Positions 55,550 to 64,000 of a DNA stretch of 64,000 nt are shown one piece after another. The stretch is taken from NCBI RefSeq assembly GCF_021491355.1, contig NZ_JAKENF010000002.1, forward strand, positions 62,001-126,000. The letters run 5' to 3'. The stretch's first letter is position 1; every line of letters starts with the position of its first letter. The notes below the pieces were generated by a model. That model was given only the letters and a program-made list of their open reading frames with translations. It did not search any database and was not told the DNA's origin. The translations under genes were made by a program, and so were the position numbers. The stretch is from Alitabrizicola rongguiensis. Its GTDB lineage: Bacteria; Pseudomonadota; Alphaproteobacteria; Rhodobacterales; Rhodobacteraceae.

Positions 55550-57013
55550 ATGCAGCCCTATCTCGCCCACCCCTTCGATGACGACAAGCTCAAGGAGGAA
55601 TGCGGCGTCTTCGGCGTGATCGGCGTTTCGGACGCCGCCAATTTCGTGGCTCTCGGGATGCACGCGCTTCAGCATCGCGGGCAGGAGGCAGGGGGCATCG
55701 TCGCCTACGATCCCGAGCACGGCTTCAACTCGGCCCGCCGCTTCGGCTATGTGCGCGACAACTTCACAAACGCCTCGGTCATGGAAGGCCTGCCAGGATC
55801 GCTGGCCATCGGCCATGTCCGCTATTCTACTGCCGGGTCCAAGGGCGCCACCGCCATCCGCGACGTGCAGCCCTTCTTCGGCGAATTCTCGATGGGCGGC
55901 GCAGCAATCGCGCATAACGGCAACCTGACCAACGCCGCCGCTCTGCGCCGGGAACTGATCGAGCGCGGCTCGATCTTCCAGTCCTCTTCGGACAGCGAAT
56001 GCATCATCCACCTGATGGCGCGGTCGATCCAGAAGAACATCTCGGAACGGATCAAGGATGCGCTGCGTCGGGTCGAAGGCGCGTTCAGCGTCGTCGCCAT
56101 GACCCGCACCAAGCTGATCGGCGTGCGCGATGCCCTTGGCGTACGCCCGCTCGTCCTTGGCCGGATCGGCGATGATGCCTGGGTGCTGTCATCGGAAACC
56201 TGCGGCCTCGACATCATCGGCGCCGAATTCGTCCGCGAGATCGAGCCCGGCGAGATGGTGGTGATCGAGAACGGCAGGGTCGAAAGCTCTTACCCGTTCG
56301 AGCGCAAGGCCTCTCGCTTCTGCATCTTCGAGCATGTCTATTTCTCGCGCCCCGACTCGATCCTCGGCGGCCGCTCGGTCTACGAGACGCGCCGCCAGAT
56401 CGGCGTGGAACTGGCGCGCGAGGCCCCGGTCGAAGCCGATCTCGTCTGCCCCGTGCCCGACAGCGGCACCCCGGCGGCAATCGGCTACAGCCAGGAAAGC
56501 GGTATCCCCTATGCCATGGGGATCATCCGCAACCAGTACATGGGCCGGACCTTCATCGAGCCGACCGAGCAGATCCGCAACATGGGCGTGCGGCTGAAGC
56601 TGAACGTCAACCGCGCGCTCATCAAAGGCAAGCGGGTGATCCTGGTCGATGACTCGGTCGTCCGCGGCACCACCAGCCGCAAGATCAAGGACATGATCCT
56701 GGATGCCGGCGCGGCAGAGGTCCATTTCCGCATCGCCTCGCCGCCGACGGCTTGGCCCTGCTTCTACGGCGTGGACACGCCGGAACGCTCGAAGCTTCTG
56801 GCGGCCAACATGTCGGAAGACGAGATGCGCGACTGGATCGGCGTGGACAGCCTCAAATTCATCTCGCTCGACGGTCTTTACCGCGCCGCGGGCGAGGCGG
56901 CAGGGCGCAACCCGAATGCACCACAGTATTGCGACGCCTGCTTCAGCGGCCAGTATCCGGTCGCGCCTTCCGACAAGATCGAGGAAGGCTTCCAGATGAA
57001 GGCGGCCGAGTGA
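55550..57013 (+). CDS. purF: Amidophosphoribosyltransferase
   Basis: First committed enzyme of purine synthesis, making phosphoribosylamine from PRPP and glutamine. The 487-residue precursor has a 17-residue propeptide ahead of Cys18 (EECGVFGVIG), the N-terminal glutaminase nucleophile after processing. The phosphoribosyl half has the PRPP loop VILVDDSVVRGTTSRK. Cysteines in the C-terminal part (YCDACFSGQYP) fit the iron-sulfur form of the enzyme. GGAG precedes the ATG at 55550. The stop overlaps the next gene (GTGA). Confidence 0.98.
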   Translation: MQPYLAHPFDDDKLKEECGVFGVIGVSDAANFVALGMHALQHRGQEAGGIVAYDPEHGFNSARRFGYVRDNFTNASVMEGLPGSLAIGHVRYSTAGSKGATAIRDVQPFFGEFSMGGAAIAHNGNLTNAAALRRELIERGSIFQSSSDSECIIHLMARSIQKNISERIKDALRRVEGAFSVVAMTRTKLIGVRDALGVRPLVLGRIGDDAWVLSSETCGLDIIGAEFVREIEPGEMVVIENGRVESSYPFERKASRFCIFEHVYFSRPDSILGGRSVYETRRQIGVELAREAPVEADLVCPVPDSGTPAAIGYSQESGIPYAMGIIRNQYMGRTFIEPTEQIRNMGVRLKLNVNRALIKGKRVILVDDSVVRGTTSRKIKDMILDAGAAEVHFRIASPPTAWPCFYGVDTPERSKLLAANMSEDEMRDWIGVDSLKFISLDGLYRAAGEAAGRNPNAPQYCDACFSGQYPVAPSDKIEEGFQMKAAE

Positions 57014-57390
57014 CCGGCTCAGCCGAGGTCGACGCCTATCTCACCGCCCTGCCCCCCGACCAGCGCGACGCCCTGAGCGACTTGCGCCTGCGTCTGGCGC
57101 GCCTTCTGCCGGACCATGTCGAATGCATGTCCTATGCGATGCCCGGATTCCGCGAGCCGGGCAGCAAAGGCAAGATGGTCGCCGGCTACGCCGCCTTCGC
57201 CCGGCATCTCGGCCTTTATCCTCATTCGGGCAGCGTCATTCCGGCCCTCGCCGCCGACTGTGCCGGGTTCAAGACCTCGAAAAGCGGTGTCCTGTTCACC
57301 CCGGACCATCCACTGCCAGACGCGCTTCTGGAGAAGATCGTGCGCAGGCGGCAGGCGGAACTGGCTGCGGGTTATGGCCGCAAGTCCTGA
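57010..57390 (+). CDS. DUF1801 domain protein
   Basis: Protein of 126 residues of the DUF1801 family, with a fold related to YjbR/CyaY-like proteins: VDAYLTALPPDQRDALSDLRLRLARLLPDHVECMSYAMPGFREPG, VAGYAAFARHLGLYPHSGSVIP and FTPDHPLPDALLEKIVRRRQAE. The start is a GTG at 57010 that overlaps the purF stop, so it is translated by coupling. Function unknown; the link to purine synthesis is positional only. Confidence 0.85.
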   Translation: MTGSAEVDAYLTALPPDQRDALSDLRLRLARLLPDHVECMSYAMPGFREPGSKGKMVAGYAAFARHLGLYPHSGSVIPALAADCAGFKTSKSGVLFTPDHPLPDALLEKIVRRRQAELAAGYGRKS

Positions 57391-57453
57391 CCTCCGCTTG
57401 CCATTCGCGCCTCGCGCCCCTATCCCGCGGACAGAGAACGGGAGTCCGACAGA

Positions 57454-58113
57454 ATGAGCCAGAACATTGCCCTCATCACCGGCGCATCGCGCGGCCTTGG
57501 CGGCGCCATGGCCGAGGTCTTGACCGCACGTGGTTGGCATGTCGTTGCCGTGGCGCGGACCGTGGGTGGGCTTGAAGAGCTCGATGACCGGATCAAGTCC
57601 AGACGGCAGCCCGGCGGCGGCGAGGTGACGCTGGCGCCAATGGACATCACCAATGACGACGCCATGCGGCATCTCTGCCTCTCGATCTACGAACGGTGGG
57701 GCAAGGTCGATCTCTGGGTTCATGCGGCCATCCATGCCGCCCCCCTCTCCCCCGCAGGGCATGTCGACGCCAAGGACCTCGACAAGTCGATCGCCACGAA
57801 TGTCCGCGCGACGGGCATCCTGATCCCGATGGTCGAGCCACTGCTGCGCGCCTCGGAAAGCGGCACAGCGTTGTTCTTCGACGACCCGCGCGCGGGCGAG
57901 AAGTTCTTTGCCGCCTACGGTTCCACAAAGGCCGCCCAGATCGCTCTGGCGCGCAGCTGGCAGGCAGAGACGGCACGGACCGGTCCGCGCGTCGAAATCG
58001 TCACGCCGAAGCCCATGCCCACCGCCACTCGCGCCCGCTTCTTCCCCGGCGAAGACCGCGCGCGCCTGACTCCGACCCATGACGAGGCCAGGCGGCTCGC
58101 CGACCTTCTCTGA
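57454..58113 (+). CDS. Short-chain dehydrogenase/reductase
   Basis: NAD(P)-binding Rossmann protein of 219 residues. The cofactor loop is ALITGASRGLGGAMA (TGxxxGxG), and YGSTK holds the catalytic Tyr and Lys. The usual NNAG region is replaced by VHAAIHAAP, and the Ser of the triad is not obvious, so activity may differ from classical SDRs. GGGAG precedes the ATG at 57454. Substrate unknown. Confidence 0.87.
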   Translation: MSQNIALITGASRGLGGAMAEVLTARGWHVVAVARTVGGLEELDDRIKSRRQPGGGEVTLAPMDITNDDAMRHLCLSIYERWGKVDLWVHAAIHAAPLSPAGHVDAKDLDKSIATNVRATGILIPMVEPLLRASESGTALFFDDPRAGEKFFAAYGSTKAAQIALARSWQAETARTGPRVEIVTPKPMPTATRARFFPGEDRARLTPTHDEARRLADLL

Positions 58114-58302
58114 TCGCAAGGGCAGGCGCGGCGCGCACGCGCTGTGCCGGCTGCACCTTCGGATCCGATTGTAACCCCGTTCACAGACCCCGCGGCGTTC
58201 TGGCCGCATGGTTTCTCCCAGCATGGCAACCGCGCATGGCGATGGAGTCGTCCCGCGCGGACCTGGCAGCCCGATGGCTCCGAACCGCGTGGAGAAACAC
58301 CG

Positions 58303-59280
58303 ATGACGAACGTCCTTCTCCCTGCATTCCCCAACCTGAAAGGCCCGAGGTTCCCTGCCCTTCTGCCCTTCGCCGGCCTGCTTCTGGTCATGCTCGCCGC
58401 GGCGCTCTGGGCGACGGTCGGGGTCGCGGTCGGCATGATGGACAGCCACCGCCTTGGCGCGGATACGCTCGGGTTCGTTCGGACGCTGATCGGGGCCGCA
58501 GTCCTTTTGGCAGCGGCGGTCGCAACCGGCGGCGTCCCGCGCGGCATGCGGCTGCCGGCCCTGCCTCTCCTGGTGTTTGGCATCGGCGCCGCCATCTTTC
58601 AGGTCTGCCTGTTCCGCGCCTTCCGCGAAGTCGGCGTGACGATCACAGTGACGGTCACGGTCTGCCTGCCACCGCTGATCCTGGCAGTCGCCGATGCCAT
58701 GTTTGCCCGCCGCCTGCCCTGCGCCTTGGTCACGACTGCACTCGTGGTTGCGGGGGCCGGTGTCGCGGCGATCCTGCTGCCTGGGTCCGAGGCGCACCTC
58801 CTGCGCCCCGTCAATGCCGGGGGATGGATCCTGCTTCTGACCGCATCCTTCGCCTTTGCCGGTGTTGCCGCTTCGGCGCGCCGCCTGTCAGGGGTGGTCC
58901 CGCCGCTGTTCGGAACCGGTCTCGGACTGGCGATCTGCACCGTCCTTCTTGCCGGACATGCCCTGATCGGCGGCAGTCTGGACATGGCGCAAGTCGCAAC
59001 GCTTGAACGGCGCGACCTCGCGATCCTGCTCTACCTCGGGCTCTTCGCGACTGGAGGCGCCTATCTTGCCTTTGCGGTGGGCATCCGTCTCTGCCGCTCC
59101 TCGACCAGCGGTCTTGTCGCCAGCATGATCGAGCCCGCCATCGCCGCCGCTCTGGCCGCCGCGCTTCTTGGCGAGTTCCTGCGCCCGATGGAACTCGTCG
59201 GTTGCGCCGGCGTCATCACCGCCATGGTCCTGATCTGGCGCGCCGAGACCCGGCCCGCGGCTTCGGCAGGTCAGGCGTGA
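58303..59280 (+). CDS. EamA-family (DMT superfamily) transporter
   Basis: Inner-membrane protein of 325 residues with about ten helices in two EamA domains (about 25-165 and 175-310). Segments such as LAAALWATVGVAVGMM, FRAFREVGVTITVTVTVCLPPLI and SSTSGLVASMIEPAIAAALAAALLGE are typical of exporters of metabolites or amino acids. The ATG at 58303 follows GGAG by eight bases; 53 further residues in frame upstream are unconserved. It is not closely alike to the other EamA protein at 12604. Confidence 0.87.
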   Translation: MTNVLLPAFPNLKGPRFPALLPFAGLLLVMLAAALWATVGVAVGMMDSHRLGADTLGFVRTLIGAAVLLAAAVATGGVPRGMRLPALPLLVFGIGAAIFQVCLFRAFREVGVTITVTVTVCLPPLILAVADAMFARRLPCALVTTALVVAGAGVAAILLPGSEAHLLRPVNAGGWILLLTASFAFAGVAASARRLSGVVPPLFGTGLGLAICTVLLAGHALIGGSLDMAQVATLERRDLAILLYLGLFATGGAYLAFAVGIRLCRSSTSGLVASMIEPAIAAALAAALLGEFLRPMELVGCAGVITAMVLIWRAETRPAASAGQA

Positions 59281-59422
59281 TGCAAGAAATATCCGCCTGC
59301 CTTTCCGAACTGTGATCCAGATTACAGAAGGCGAATGGGGAATCAGCCATGCTGAACTTGTTAATGAGTGCCGCTTCTCTACAGACGTAGCCGACCGTCA
59401 AGAGAGTGTGATGAGTAAAGCG

Positions 59423-59454
59423 CAGCCCGGGGAATGTAGCCCATCCCCGGGCTG
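59423..59454 (-). terminator. Terminator-like hairpin after the catabolic cluster
   Basis: CAGCCCGGGGA (59423-59433) pairs over 11 bp with TCCCCGGGCTG (59444-59454). It lies 25 bases past the stop of the leftward dehydrogenase gene and is followed on the minus strand by CGCTTTACTC. The T run is short. The rest of the 198-base gap back to 59281 shows nothing else. Confidence 0.55.
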
Positions 59455-59478
59455 TGCCAGTTCGGCGATCAACTGCGC

Positions 59479-60378
59479 TTATTCGAGCCGGGCCGGAAAG
59501 CCAGGGGCGCGAAGATCGGTGTGCAGCAGGTCTTCCAGAAGCTTCGCGATCATCGGCGACTGCGCCTCCCCGCCATAGGCGGCCTTGGCAGCGATGTAGG
59601 TTTGGTTCGTTGCCGAGGCGAGGTCCAGCGGCACGCCGAATTCCTTGCCGAACCCGAGCGCAAAACCCAGGTCCTTCAATGCAAGGTCGATCGAAAAGGC
59701 AATGTCGTAGGAGCCGTTCAGGATCAGGGCGCCTTCGGTTTCATGGACGAAGGAATTCCCGGACGAGGCCTGAATCGCGTGCCAGGCCTGACCCAGGTCT
59801 AGACCGCCGCGCTTTGCCAGCATCAAGGCCTCGCCGCAGGCCTTGAGATGGATGAAGGCCAGCATGTTGGTGATGACCTTGATGATCGAGGACGATCCCA
59901 GGGGTCCCATGTGGAAGATTCGGTTGCCCATGGCCTCGAAGGCCTTCCAGTGCAGGTCCACGAGGTCCTTGTCGCCGCCCGGCAGCATGGTGATTTCGCC
60001 GCGATAGGCCAGATGCACCCCGCCCGTGACCGGGAGTTCCAACATCCGCACCCCCGCCGCGTCCGCGACCTTGGCGAGCGCCAGCACATCGTCGCGGCCA
60101 AGAGTGGACATCTCGATCCAGCTCGCGCCCTTCTTCATATGCGGCAGGATCTGGCGCAGTACACGCTCCGACACCGCAGGCGACGGCAGGCAGGTGATGA
60201 CATGGTCGACCGATGCGGCCAGATCCTCGGCACTCTTTGCCAGAACCGCGCCTTTTTCCACCAGCGGGTCCGCCAGCGCAGGGTTCAGGTCAAAGACCGT
60301 GACCTTGAAACCCGCCTTTAGGAGGCAACCCGCGCAGGCCGCGCCGAGGTTGCCAAGTCCGATATAGCCGTAATGCAT
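59479..60378 (-). CDS. NAD(P)-dependent 3-hydroxyisobutyrate dehydrogenase-like oxidoreductase
   Basis: Beta-hydroxyacid dehydrogenase family protein of 299 residues. The dinucleotide site is YGYIGLGNLGAACAGCLLKAG (GLGNLG at 7-12), the substrate-binding segment is LPVTGGVHLAYRGEITMLPGG, and the catalytic Lys is in SSSIIKVITNMLAF. GGGGAG precedes the ATG at 60378. It ends a leftward cluster after an aldehyde dehydrogenase and an MttB homologue, which suggests oxidation of a hydroxy-acid intermediate of that pathway (inference). Confidence 0.92.
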   Translation of the reverse strand: MHYGYIGLGNLGAACAGCLLKAGFKVTVFDLNPALADPLVEKGAVLAKSAEDLAASVDHVITCLPSPAVSERVLRQILPHMKKGASWIEMSTLGRDDVLALAKVADAAGVRMLELPVTGGVHLAYRGEITMLPGGDKDLVDLHWKAFEAMGNRIFHMGPLGSSSIIKVITNMLAFIHLKACGEALMLAKRGGLDLGQAWHAIQASSGNSFVHETEGALILNGSYDIAFSIDLALKDLGFALGFGKEFGVPLDLASATNQTYIAAKAAYGGEAQSPMIAKLLEDLLHTDLRAPGFPARLE

Positions 60379-60397
60379 GTCGCTCCCCAGACATGAT

Positions 60398-60421
60398 GAG
60401 GGCGGCGAAATCGCCGCCCTC
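60398..60421 (-). other. Intercistronic hairpin between aldehyde dehydrogenase and dehydrogenase genes
   Basis: GAGGGCGGCGA (60398-60408) pairs perfectly with TCGCCGCCCTC (60411-60421). No T run follows, and the downstream gene starts 20 bases on. It may stabilise the upstream mRNA or lower expression of the last gene. Confidence 0.5.
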
Positions 60422-60435
60422 GCCGATCAGTTGAC

Positions 60436-61866
60436 TCAGGCGCCCCAGCCGACGATGCCCTTGACCTCGCAGAAGTCATGGATGCCCCAGTCGGCATATT
60501 CGCGACCGTTGCCCGACTGCTTGTAGCCGCCGAAGGGCGCGAAGGTGTCCCAGGCCGGGTAGTTCAGATTGACCGTGCCGGCACGCAGGCGGCGGGCGAC
60601 GGGCTGGGCATCCTTCACTGGACCGGCGATATAGGCGGCCAGACCATAGACCGTGTCGTTGGCCATCTCGATCGCCTCGTCGACCGTGTCATAGGGCAGG
60701 ATCGACAGCACCGGACCAAAGATCTCTTCCTTCGAGATGGTCATGCCGTTGGTGACATTGCCGAAGATCGTCGGGCGCACGAACCAGCCGCGGTTCACGC
60801 CAACCGGGCGCCCGATGCCGCCAGTCACCAGCGTCGCGCCTTCGTCGATACCGGCCTGGATCAGCCGCTGTACCTTGTCGAACTGGAGCTTCGACACCAG
60901 CGGCCCCATGGTGGTGGCTTCGTCGCGCGGATCGCCGACGACGACCGCATCGGCCGCCGCCTTGGCATGGACCAGCGCCTCGTCGTGGCGGTCACGCGGC
61001 ACGAACATCCGGGTCGGCGCGTCGCAGCTTTGCCCCGTATTGCCGAAGCAGCCCTCGACCCCGCCTTTCACCGCCGCCGCCAGATCGGCGGTCGGCAAGA
61101 TAATGTTGGCCGACTTGCCGCCCAGTTCCTGCGCCACGCGCTTGACCGTCGGTGCCGCCGCGGCCGCCACCGCCGTGCCCGCACGGGTCGAACCGGTGAA
61201 GGAGACCATATCGACCTGCGGATGGGCACTGATATGGGCGCCCACCTCCGGACCCGTGCCGTTCACGAGGTTGAACACGCCCTTCGGCACGCCCGCCTCG
61301 TGGCAGACCTCGGCGAAGAGGATACCCGACAGCGGGGCGATTTCCGACGGCTTCAGCACCATGGTGCAGCCCGCGACCAATGCCGGGGCGACCTTGCAGG
61401 CGATCTGGTTCATCGGCCAGTTCCACGGCGTGATCAGTGCGCAGACCCCGATCCCCTCATGGACGATGCGCGTGGTGCCGCGCATGTATTCCCATTCGAA
61501 CTCTTCGGCGGCCTTGATGGTGCTTTCGATATGCACCTGACCGGCCCAGAATTGCGCCTCGCGCGCCCAGGTGATCGGCGCGCCCATTTCGGTCGACATG
61601 GCGACCGCGAACTCTTCGGCGCGGGAATTGTAGACCTCGAGGATGCGCTTCACGACCGCGATCCGGTCCTTGACCGGAACGACCGTCCAGGCATCGAAGG
61701 CCGCACGGGCGGCGAGGATGGCCTTGTCGGCATCGGCGGTCGAGCCGAGCGCGATCTCGCCCACGATTTCTTCGGTCGCCGGGTTTTCGACGCCCAGGCG
61801 CTGCTTCGAGATTGGCTCGACCCATTCGCCGTTGATGTAGAATTTCTGCAGGTTTTTCGAGATCAT
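60436..61866 (-). CDS. Aldehyde dehydrogenase family protein
   Basis: NAD(P)-dependent aldehyde dehydrogenase of 476 residues. The catalytic Cys281 is in GNTGQSCDAPTR, the general base Glu247 in AQELGGKSAN, and the oxyanion Asn149 in TPWNWPMNQ. SFTGSTRAG binds the cofactor. The ATG at 61866 lies five bases after the MttB stop; a GTG at 61875 overlapping that stop (GTGA) is an alternative that adds three residues. Its place after the MttB homologue suggests it oxidises an aldehyde formed in methylated-amine or betaine breakdown (inference). Confidence 0.96.
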   Translation of the reverse strand: MISKNLQKFYINGEWVEPISKQRLGVENPATEEIVGEIALGSTADADKAILAARAAFDAWTVVPVKDRIAVVKRILEVYNSRAEEFAVAMSTEMGAPITWAREAQFWAGQVHIESTIKAAEEFEWEYMRGTTRIVHEGIGVCALITPWNWPMNQIACKVAPALVAGCTMVLKPSEIAPLSGILFAEVCHEAGVPKGVFNLVNGTGPEVGAHISAHPQVDMVSFTGSTRAGTAVAAAAAPTVKRVAQELGGKSANIILPTADLAAAVKGGVEGCFGNTGQSCDAPTRMFVPRDRHDEALVHAKAAADAVVVGDPRDEATTMGPLVSKLQFDKVQRLIQAGIDEGATLVTGGIGRPVGVNRGWFVRPTIFGNVTNGMTISKEEIFGPVLSILPYDTVDEAIEMANDTVYGLAAYIAGPVKDAQPVARRLRAGTVNLNYPAWDTFAPFGGYKQSGNGREYADWGIHDFCEVKGIVGWGA

Positions 61867-61871
61867 GGCTC

Positions 61872-63425
61872 TCACCGGAAATAGATGTTGTATTTTGCGC
61901 GGATGGCCGCGTCGATCTGGGGATCGATCACCGATCCCGCTTTTGCCAGAATTTCATTCTTGCGGGCAATAGCGGCGTCCAGAAGCAGCGGTTTTCCCGC
62001 CTCGTTCCATTCCTTCGGGCTCATGCGGTTGCCGACGGCCGGATAGATGTATTCCGTCTGCATGAGGCCAAGCGTCTGCTCGGAGCCAAGGTAGTGGCCC
62101 GGTCCGCCAAGGCAGACTTCCTTCATCGCCTCGATCGAGGTCGAATCCGGCGTCACGTCGATGCCGCGCACCAGCCGCATGGCCTGACCCAGGAGGTCGT
62201 CGCCCAGCACCAGGCTTTCGAGGCAGAAGCCCAGAAGCGAGGCATGCATGCCGACCGCCTCATAGCACATGTTCAGTCCCGCCAGACCGGCGAGAGAGTT
62301 GGTGATCCCCTGCTCCCAGCCTGCCTGCATGTCCGGCAGCTTCGAGTCCGAGATGCCCGAAGCCGCGCCGCCCGGCAGGTCGTAGAAGCGGTGCATCTGC
62401 GCGCAGCCCGCCGTGAGCAGCGCCTGCTCGGCACTGCCTCCAGACATCGCCCCGGTGCGCAGGTCGCTCACGAAGGGCCAGGTCCCGAAGATCGCGGGCG
62501 CGCCCTTCTTGATCGCGTTGACATAGACGACGCCGGCCAGGCACTCCGCAACCGCCTGCACGATCGCCAGCGCAATCGGTGCCGGAGCGGTCGCTCCCGC
62601 CTGCCCCGCCGACAGCAGCAGCATCGGCATGCCCCGACGGATGCAGTCCTCCATCGTGATGCAGCTTTCCTCGGCGAATTTCATCGGCGGAACGACGAAG
62701 CAGTTGGAATTGCTGACAAACGGCCGCTCAAGCCATTTCTCCTCGCCGCCCGCGACCATGTAGATCATGTCGAAGCAGTCGGCGACATGGGACGGATCGC
62801 TGAACGAGGTCCCCACATGCTTGCGGGTGCCCGACAGGCAGCCATAGAGCGTGTTGAGGTCCATCTCCCTGTTGTCCACCACGTCGCGGCAGACCATCGT
62901 GCGCTGGTAGAAATGGATGTTGTCGAGGTTCTCGACCAGCCGCGCCGCGTCGTAGAGGTCCTGCGCGGTGGACTCGCGGTAGTCGAGCGTCACCGGATCG
63001 ACGATATGCACCGCCGCACCGGCGGTGCCGTAATGGACGTTGGTGCCCTGCAGATGCAGGTCGAATTTCGGATCGCGGGCATGGAGGGTGATGCCGCGCG
63101 CGGCCACCGCCAGCATGTCCTCGACCAGCGCGCGCGGGAAGCGGATGCGCCCGTCATCGCCCAGGATCGCCCCTGCCCCGGTCAGGATCTCGACCCCCGA
63201 CTTTGGCGCATTGGCAAGGCCGATGACCTCCAGCGCCTCGAGCGCCGACTGGTGGATCTGCTCGACCCCCGCCTCGGTCAGCGGCTTGTACTGCCCGCCC
63301 GGAAGGCCCGGCCGCACCGGTCGCAGGTTTTCAGCGAGGGGCGCCGCCCGCACCGCTACCCGCGCCGCACGTCCGCCCGACCGCCGCGCGCGGGCCGGTT
63401 CGCAAATCTCGCCAATCTCGGTCAT
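61872..63425 (-). CDS. Trimethylamine methyltransferase (MttB) family protein, non-pyrrolysine
   Basis: Protein of 517 residues of the MttB superfamily (COG5598), TIM-barrel methyltransferases that move a methyl group from a quaternary or tertiary amine to a corrinoid protein. Recognisable parts are YKPLTEAGVEQIHQSALEALEVIGL, HYGTAGAAVHIVDP, LLSAGQAGATAPAPIALAIVQAVAECLAG and GSEQTLGLMQTEYIYPAVGNRMSP. The frame is open throughout, so there is no UAG-encoded pyrrolysine; such members use glycine betaine, carnitine or similar substrates. GGAGGG precedes the ATG at 63425. No corrinoid protein gene is visible within the window. Confidence 0.93.
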   Translation of the reverse strand: MTEIGEICEPARARRSGGRAARVAVRAAPLAENLRPVRPGLPGGQYKPLTEAGVEQIHQSALEALEVIGLANAPKSGVEILTGAGAILGDDGRIRFPRALVEDMLAVAARGITLHARDPKFDLHLQGTNVHYGTAGAAVHIVDPVTLDYRESTAQDLYDAARLVENLDNIHFYQRTMVCRDVVDNREMDLNTLYGCLSGTRKHVGTSFSDPSHVADCFDMIYMVAGGEEKWLERPFVSNSNCFVVPPMKFAEESCITMEDCIRRGMPMLLLSAGQAGATAPAPIALAIVQAVAECLAGVVYVNAIKKGAPAIFGTWPFVSDLRTGAMSGGSAEQALLTAGCAQMHRFYDLPGGAASGISDSKLPDMQAGWEQGITNSLAGLAGLNMCYEAVGMHASLLGFCLESLVLGDDLLGQAMRLVRGIDVTPDSTSIEAMKEVCLGGPGHYLGSEQTLGLMQTEYIYPAVGNRMSPKEWNEAGKPLLLDAAIARKNEILAKAGSVIDPQIDAAIRAKYNIYFR

Positions 63426-63455
63426 GTCATCCCTCCCGGGGGTCCGCCCCCGCTG

Positions 63456-64000
63456 TCAGTCCGTTGCCGCGCCCCTGCGAAGAAGCGCATCGATATCGTC
63501 ACCCGACGCCACACCCGAAAGGGGCGCGAAAGACCCCTCGTCCAGCATCGCCGTCACTGCATCGCGGATCGCCGCATGGGTCAGCCGGGCAATCTGGCTG
63601 CCCGTCGAAATCCGCCGAACGCCCATGGCGGCCAGTTCCGCAACCGTCATCGCCTTGATCGGCCCCGCGGCGAGCGCATTGACCGGCTTCGACACCGCCG
63701 CCAGCACTTGTGCCAATTCCGCCTTGCCCGGCGGCACCGGCAGATAGAGCAGGTCCGCACCCGCCGCCTCGAAGGCCTTCAGCCGCCGGATCCCTTCGGC
63801 CAGGTCATAGGCGCCGTTCATCACCCCGTCGGCCCGGGCGCAGAAGACGAAGGGCCGCCCGAGTGCTCGTGCCGCCGCCGCCCCGGCCCGGATACGCTCC
63901 ACCGCGAGGTCGAACTCGTAGGCTGGGGTTCCGCCGACCATCACCGTATCCTCGACAGAGCATCCCGACAGCCCCACCTCGCCCGCCAGTCGCACCGTCT
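63456..64000 (-). CDS. Isocitrate lyase/PEP mutase superfamily protein (5' end cut off)
   Basis: The visible 181 residues are the C-terminal two thirds of a PEP mutase-like TIM barrel: CSVEDTVMVGG-like metal site (Glu-Asp), AAARALGRPFVFCARADGVMNG, RLKAFEAAGADLLYLPVP, KPVNALAAGP and LAAMGVRRISTGSQIARLTHAAI. The family cleaves or rearranges C-C or C-P bonds of oxaloacetate, methylisocitrate or phosphonates. The true start lies beyond 64000. It precedes the MttB homologue by 30 bases in the same orientation and is probably the same operon. Confidence 0.88.
   Translation of the reverse strand, partial: TVRLAGEVGLSGCSVEDTVMVGGTPAYEFDLAVERIRAGAAAARALGRPFVFCARADGVMNGAYDLAEGIRRLKAFEAAGADLLYLPVPPGKAELAQVLAAVSKPVNALAAGPIKAMTVAELAAMGVRRISTGSQIARLTHAAIRDAVTAMLDEGSFAPLSGVASGDDIDALLRRGAATD

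Noticed and set aside
61872-63425. Pyrrolysine-encoding MttB
   Set aside because: The frame has no internal TAG and no pyl genes are in the window.

Overview
The window is a 64-kb stretch of high-GC chromosome from an alphaproteobacterium, most likely a member of the Rhodobacteraceae (order Rhodobacterales). The evidence is the infC protein with a non-ATG start, a siroheme/DUF2849/CysI/CysH/DUF934 sulfur operon, a DUF1501-DUF1800 pair, His-tailed UreE, and a GC-rich intergenic repeat that I recognise from this family. Coding density is high. I see no insertion sequence, prophage, CRISPR array, rRNA or plasmid functions, and no clearly broken gene. The last gene is cut by the window edge.

Left part (1-25 kb): a lytic transglycosylase and tRNA-Glu are followed by a two-gene glycan module (NeuB-type sialic acid synthase and a TupA-like ATP-grasp protein) that ends at tRNA-Val. 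Next come a histone-H1-like/HU fusion protein, Lon protease, an old yellow enzyme with dyad operators, a PACE exporter overlapping an AdoMet decarboxylase, Tgt, iron-sulfur assembly factors (SufT-like and IscA-type), TpiA, and an EamA exporter with a cytochrome P450. An Lrp-type regulator faces the assimilatory sulfite reduction operon (cysG, DUF2849, cysI, cysH, DUF934), which is followed by ferredoxin-NADP reductase. A ZntA-type metal pump and a MerR-family regulator diverge from a typical 19-bp-spacer promoter. After these lie an Ala-rich 11-mer repeat protein and infC.

Middle (25-38.6 kb): an MBL hydrolase with DUF1501 and DUF1800 proteins, then a nine-gene cell-surface glycan region. That region holds FkbM methyltransferases, DXD glycosyltransferases, a GT61 enzyme, a glycosyltransferase-methyltransferase fusion, and two related alpha/beta-hydrolase-like proteins, one of which lacks the nucleophile serine.

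Urease region (38.6-46.3 kb): one long leftward gene string encodes ureD, ureA, ureB, ureC, ureE, ureF and ureG. Six accessory genes are interleaved: two related secreted proteins, an LprI-like secreted protein, two small uncharacterised proteins and a DUF1127 protein. The genes are close enough to be a single operon making urease and its nickel-insertion chaperones.

Right part (46.5-64 kb): housekeeping genes pyrC, pyrE, dnaB, alr, an Mla-type ABC lipid transporter pair, radA, cvpA and purF, then DUF1801, SDR and EamA genes. The window closes with a leftward catabolic cluster of a PEP mutase/isocitrate lyase-like enzyme (partial), a non-pyrrolysine MttB homologue, an aldehyde dehydrogenase and a 3-hydroxyisobutyrate dehydrogenase-like enzyme. 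This order suggests breakdown of a methylated amine or betaine.

Two dispersed repeat families cross the window: a 19-bp palindrome (8-bp arm, TAC or GCA, 8-bp arm) in three intergenic places, and a GC-rich element beginning TTCTTGGC-like/AAATACCC, also in three places.
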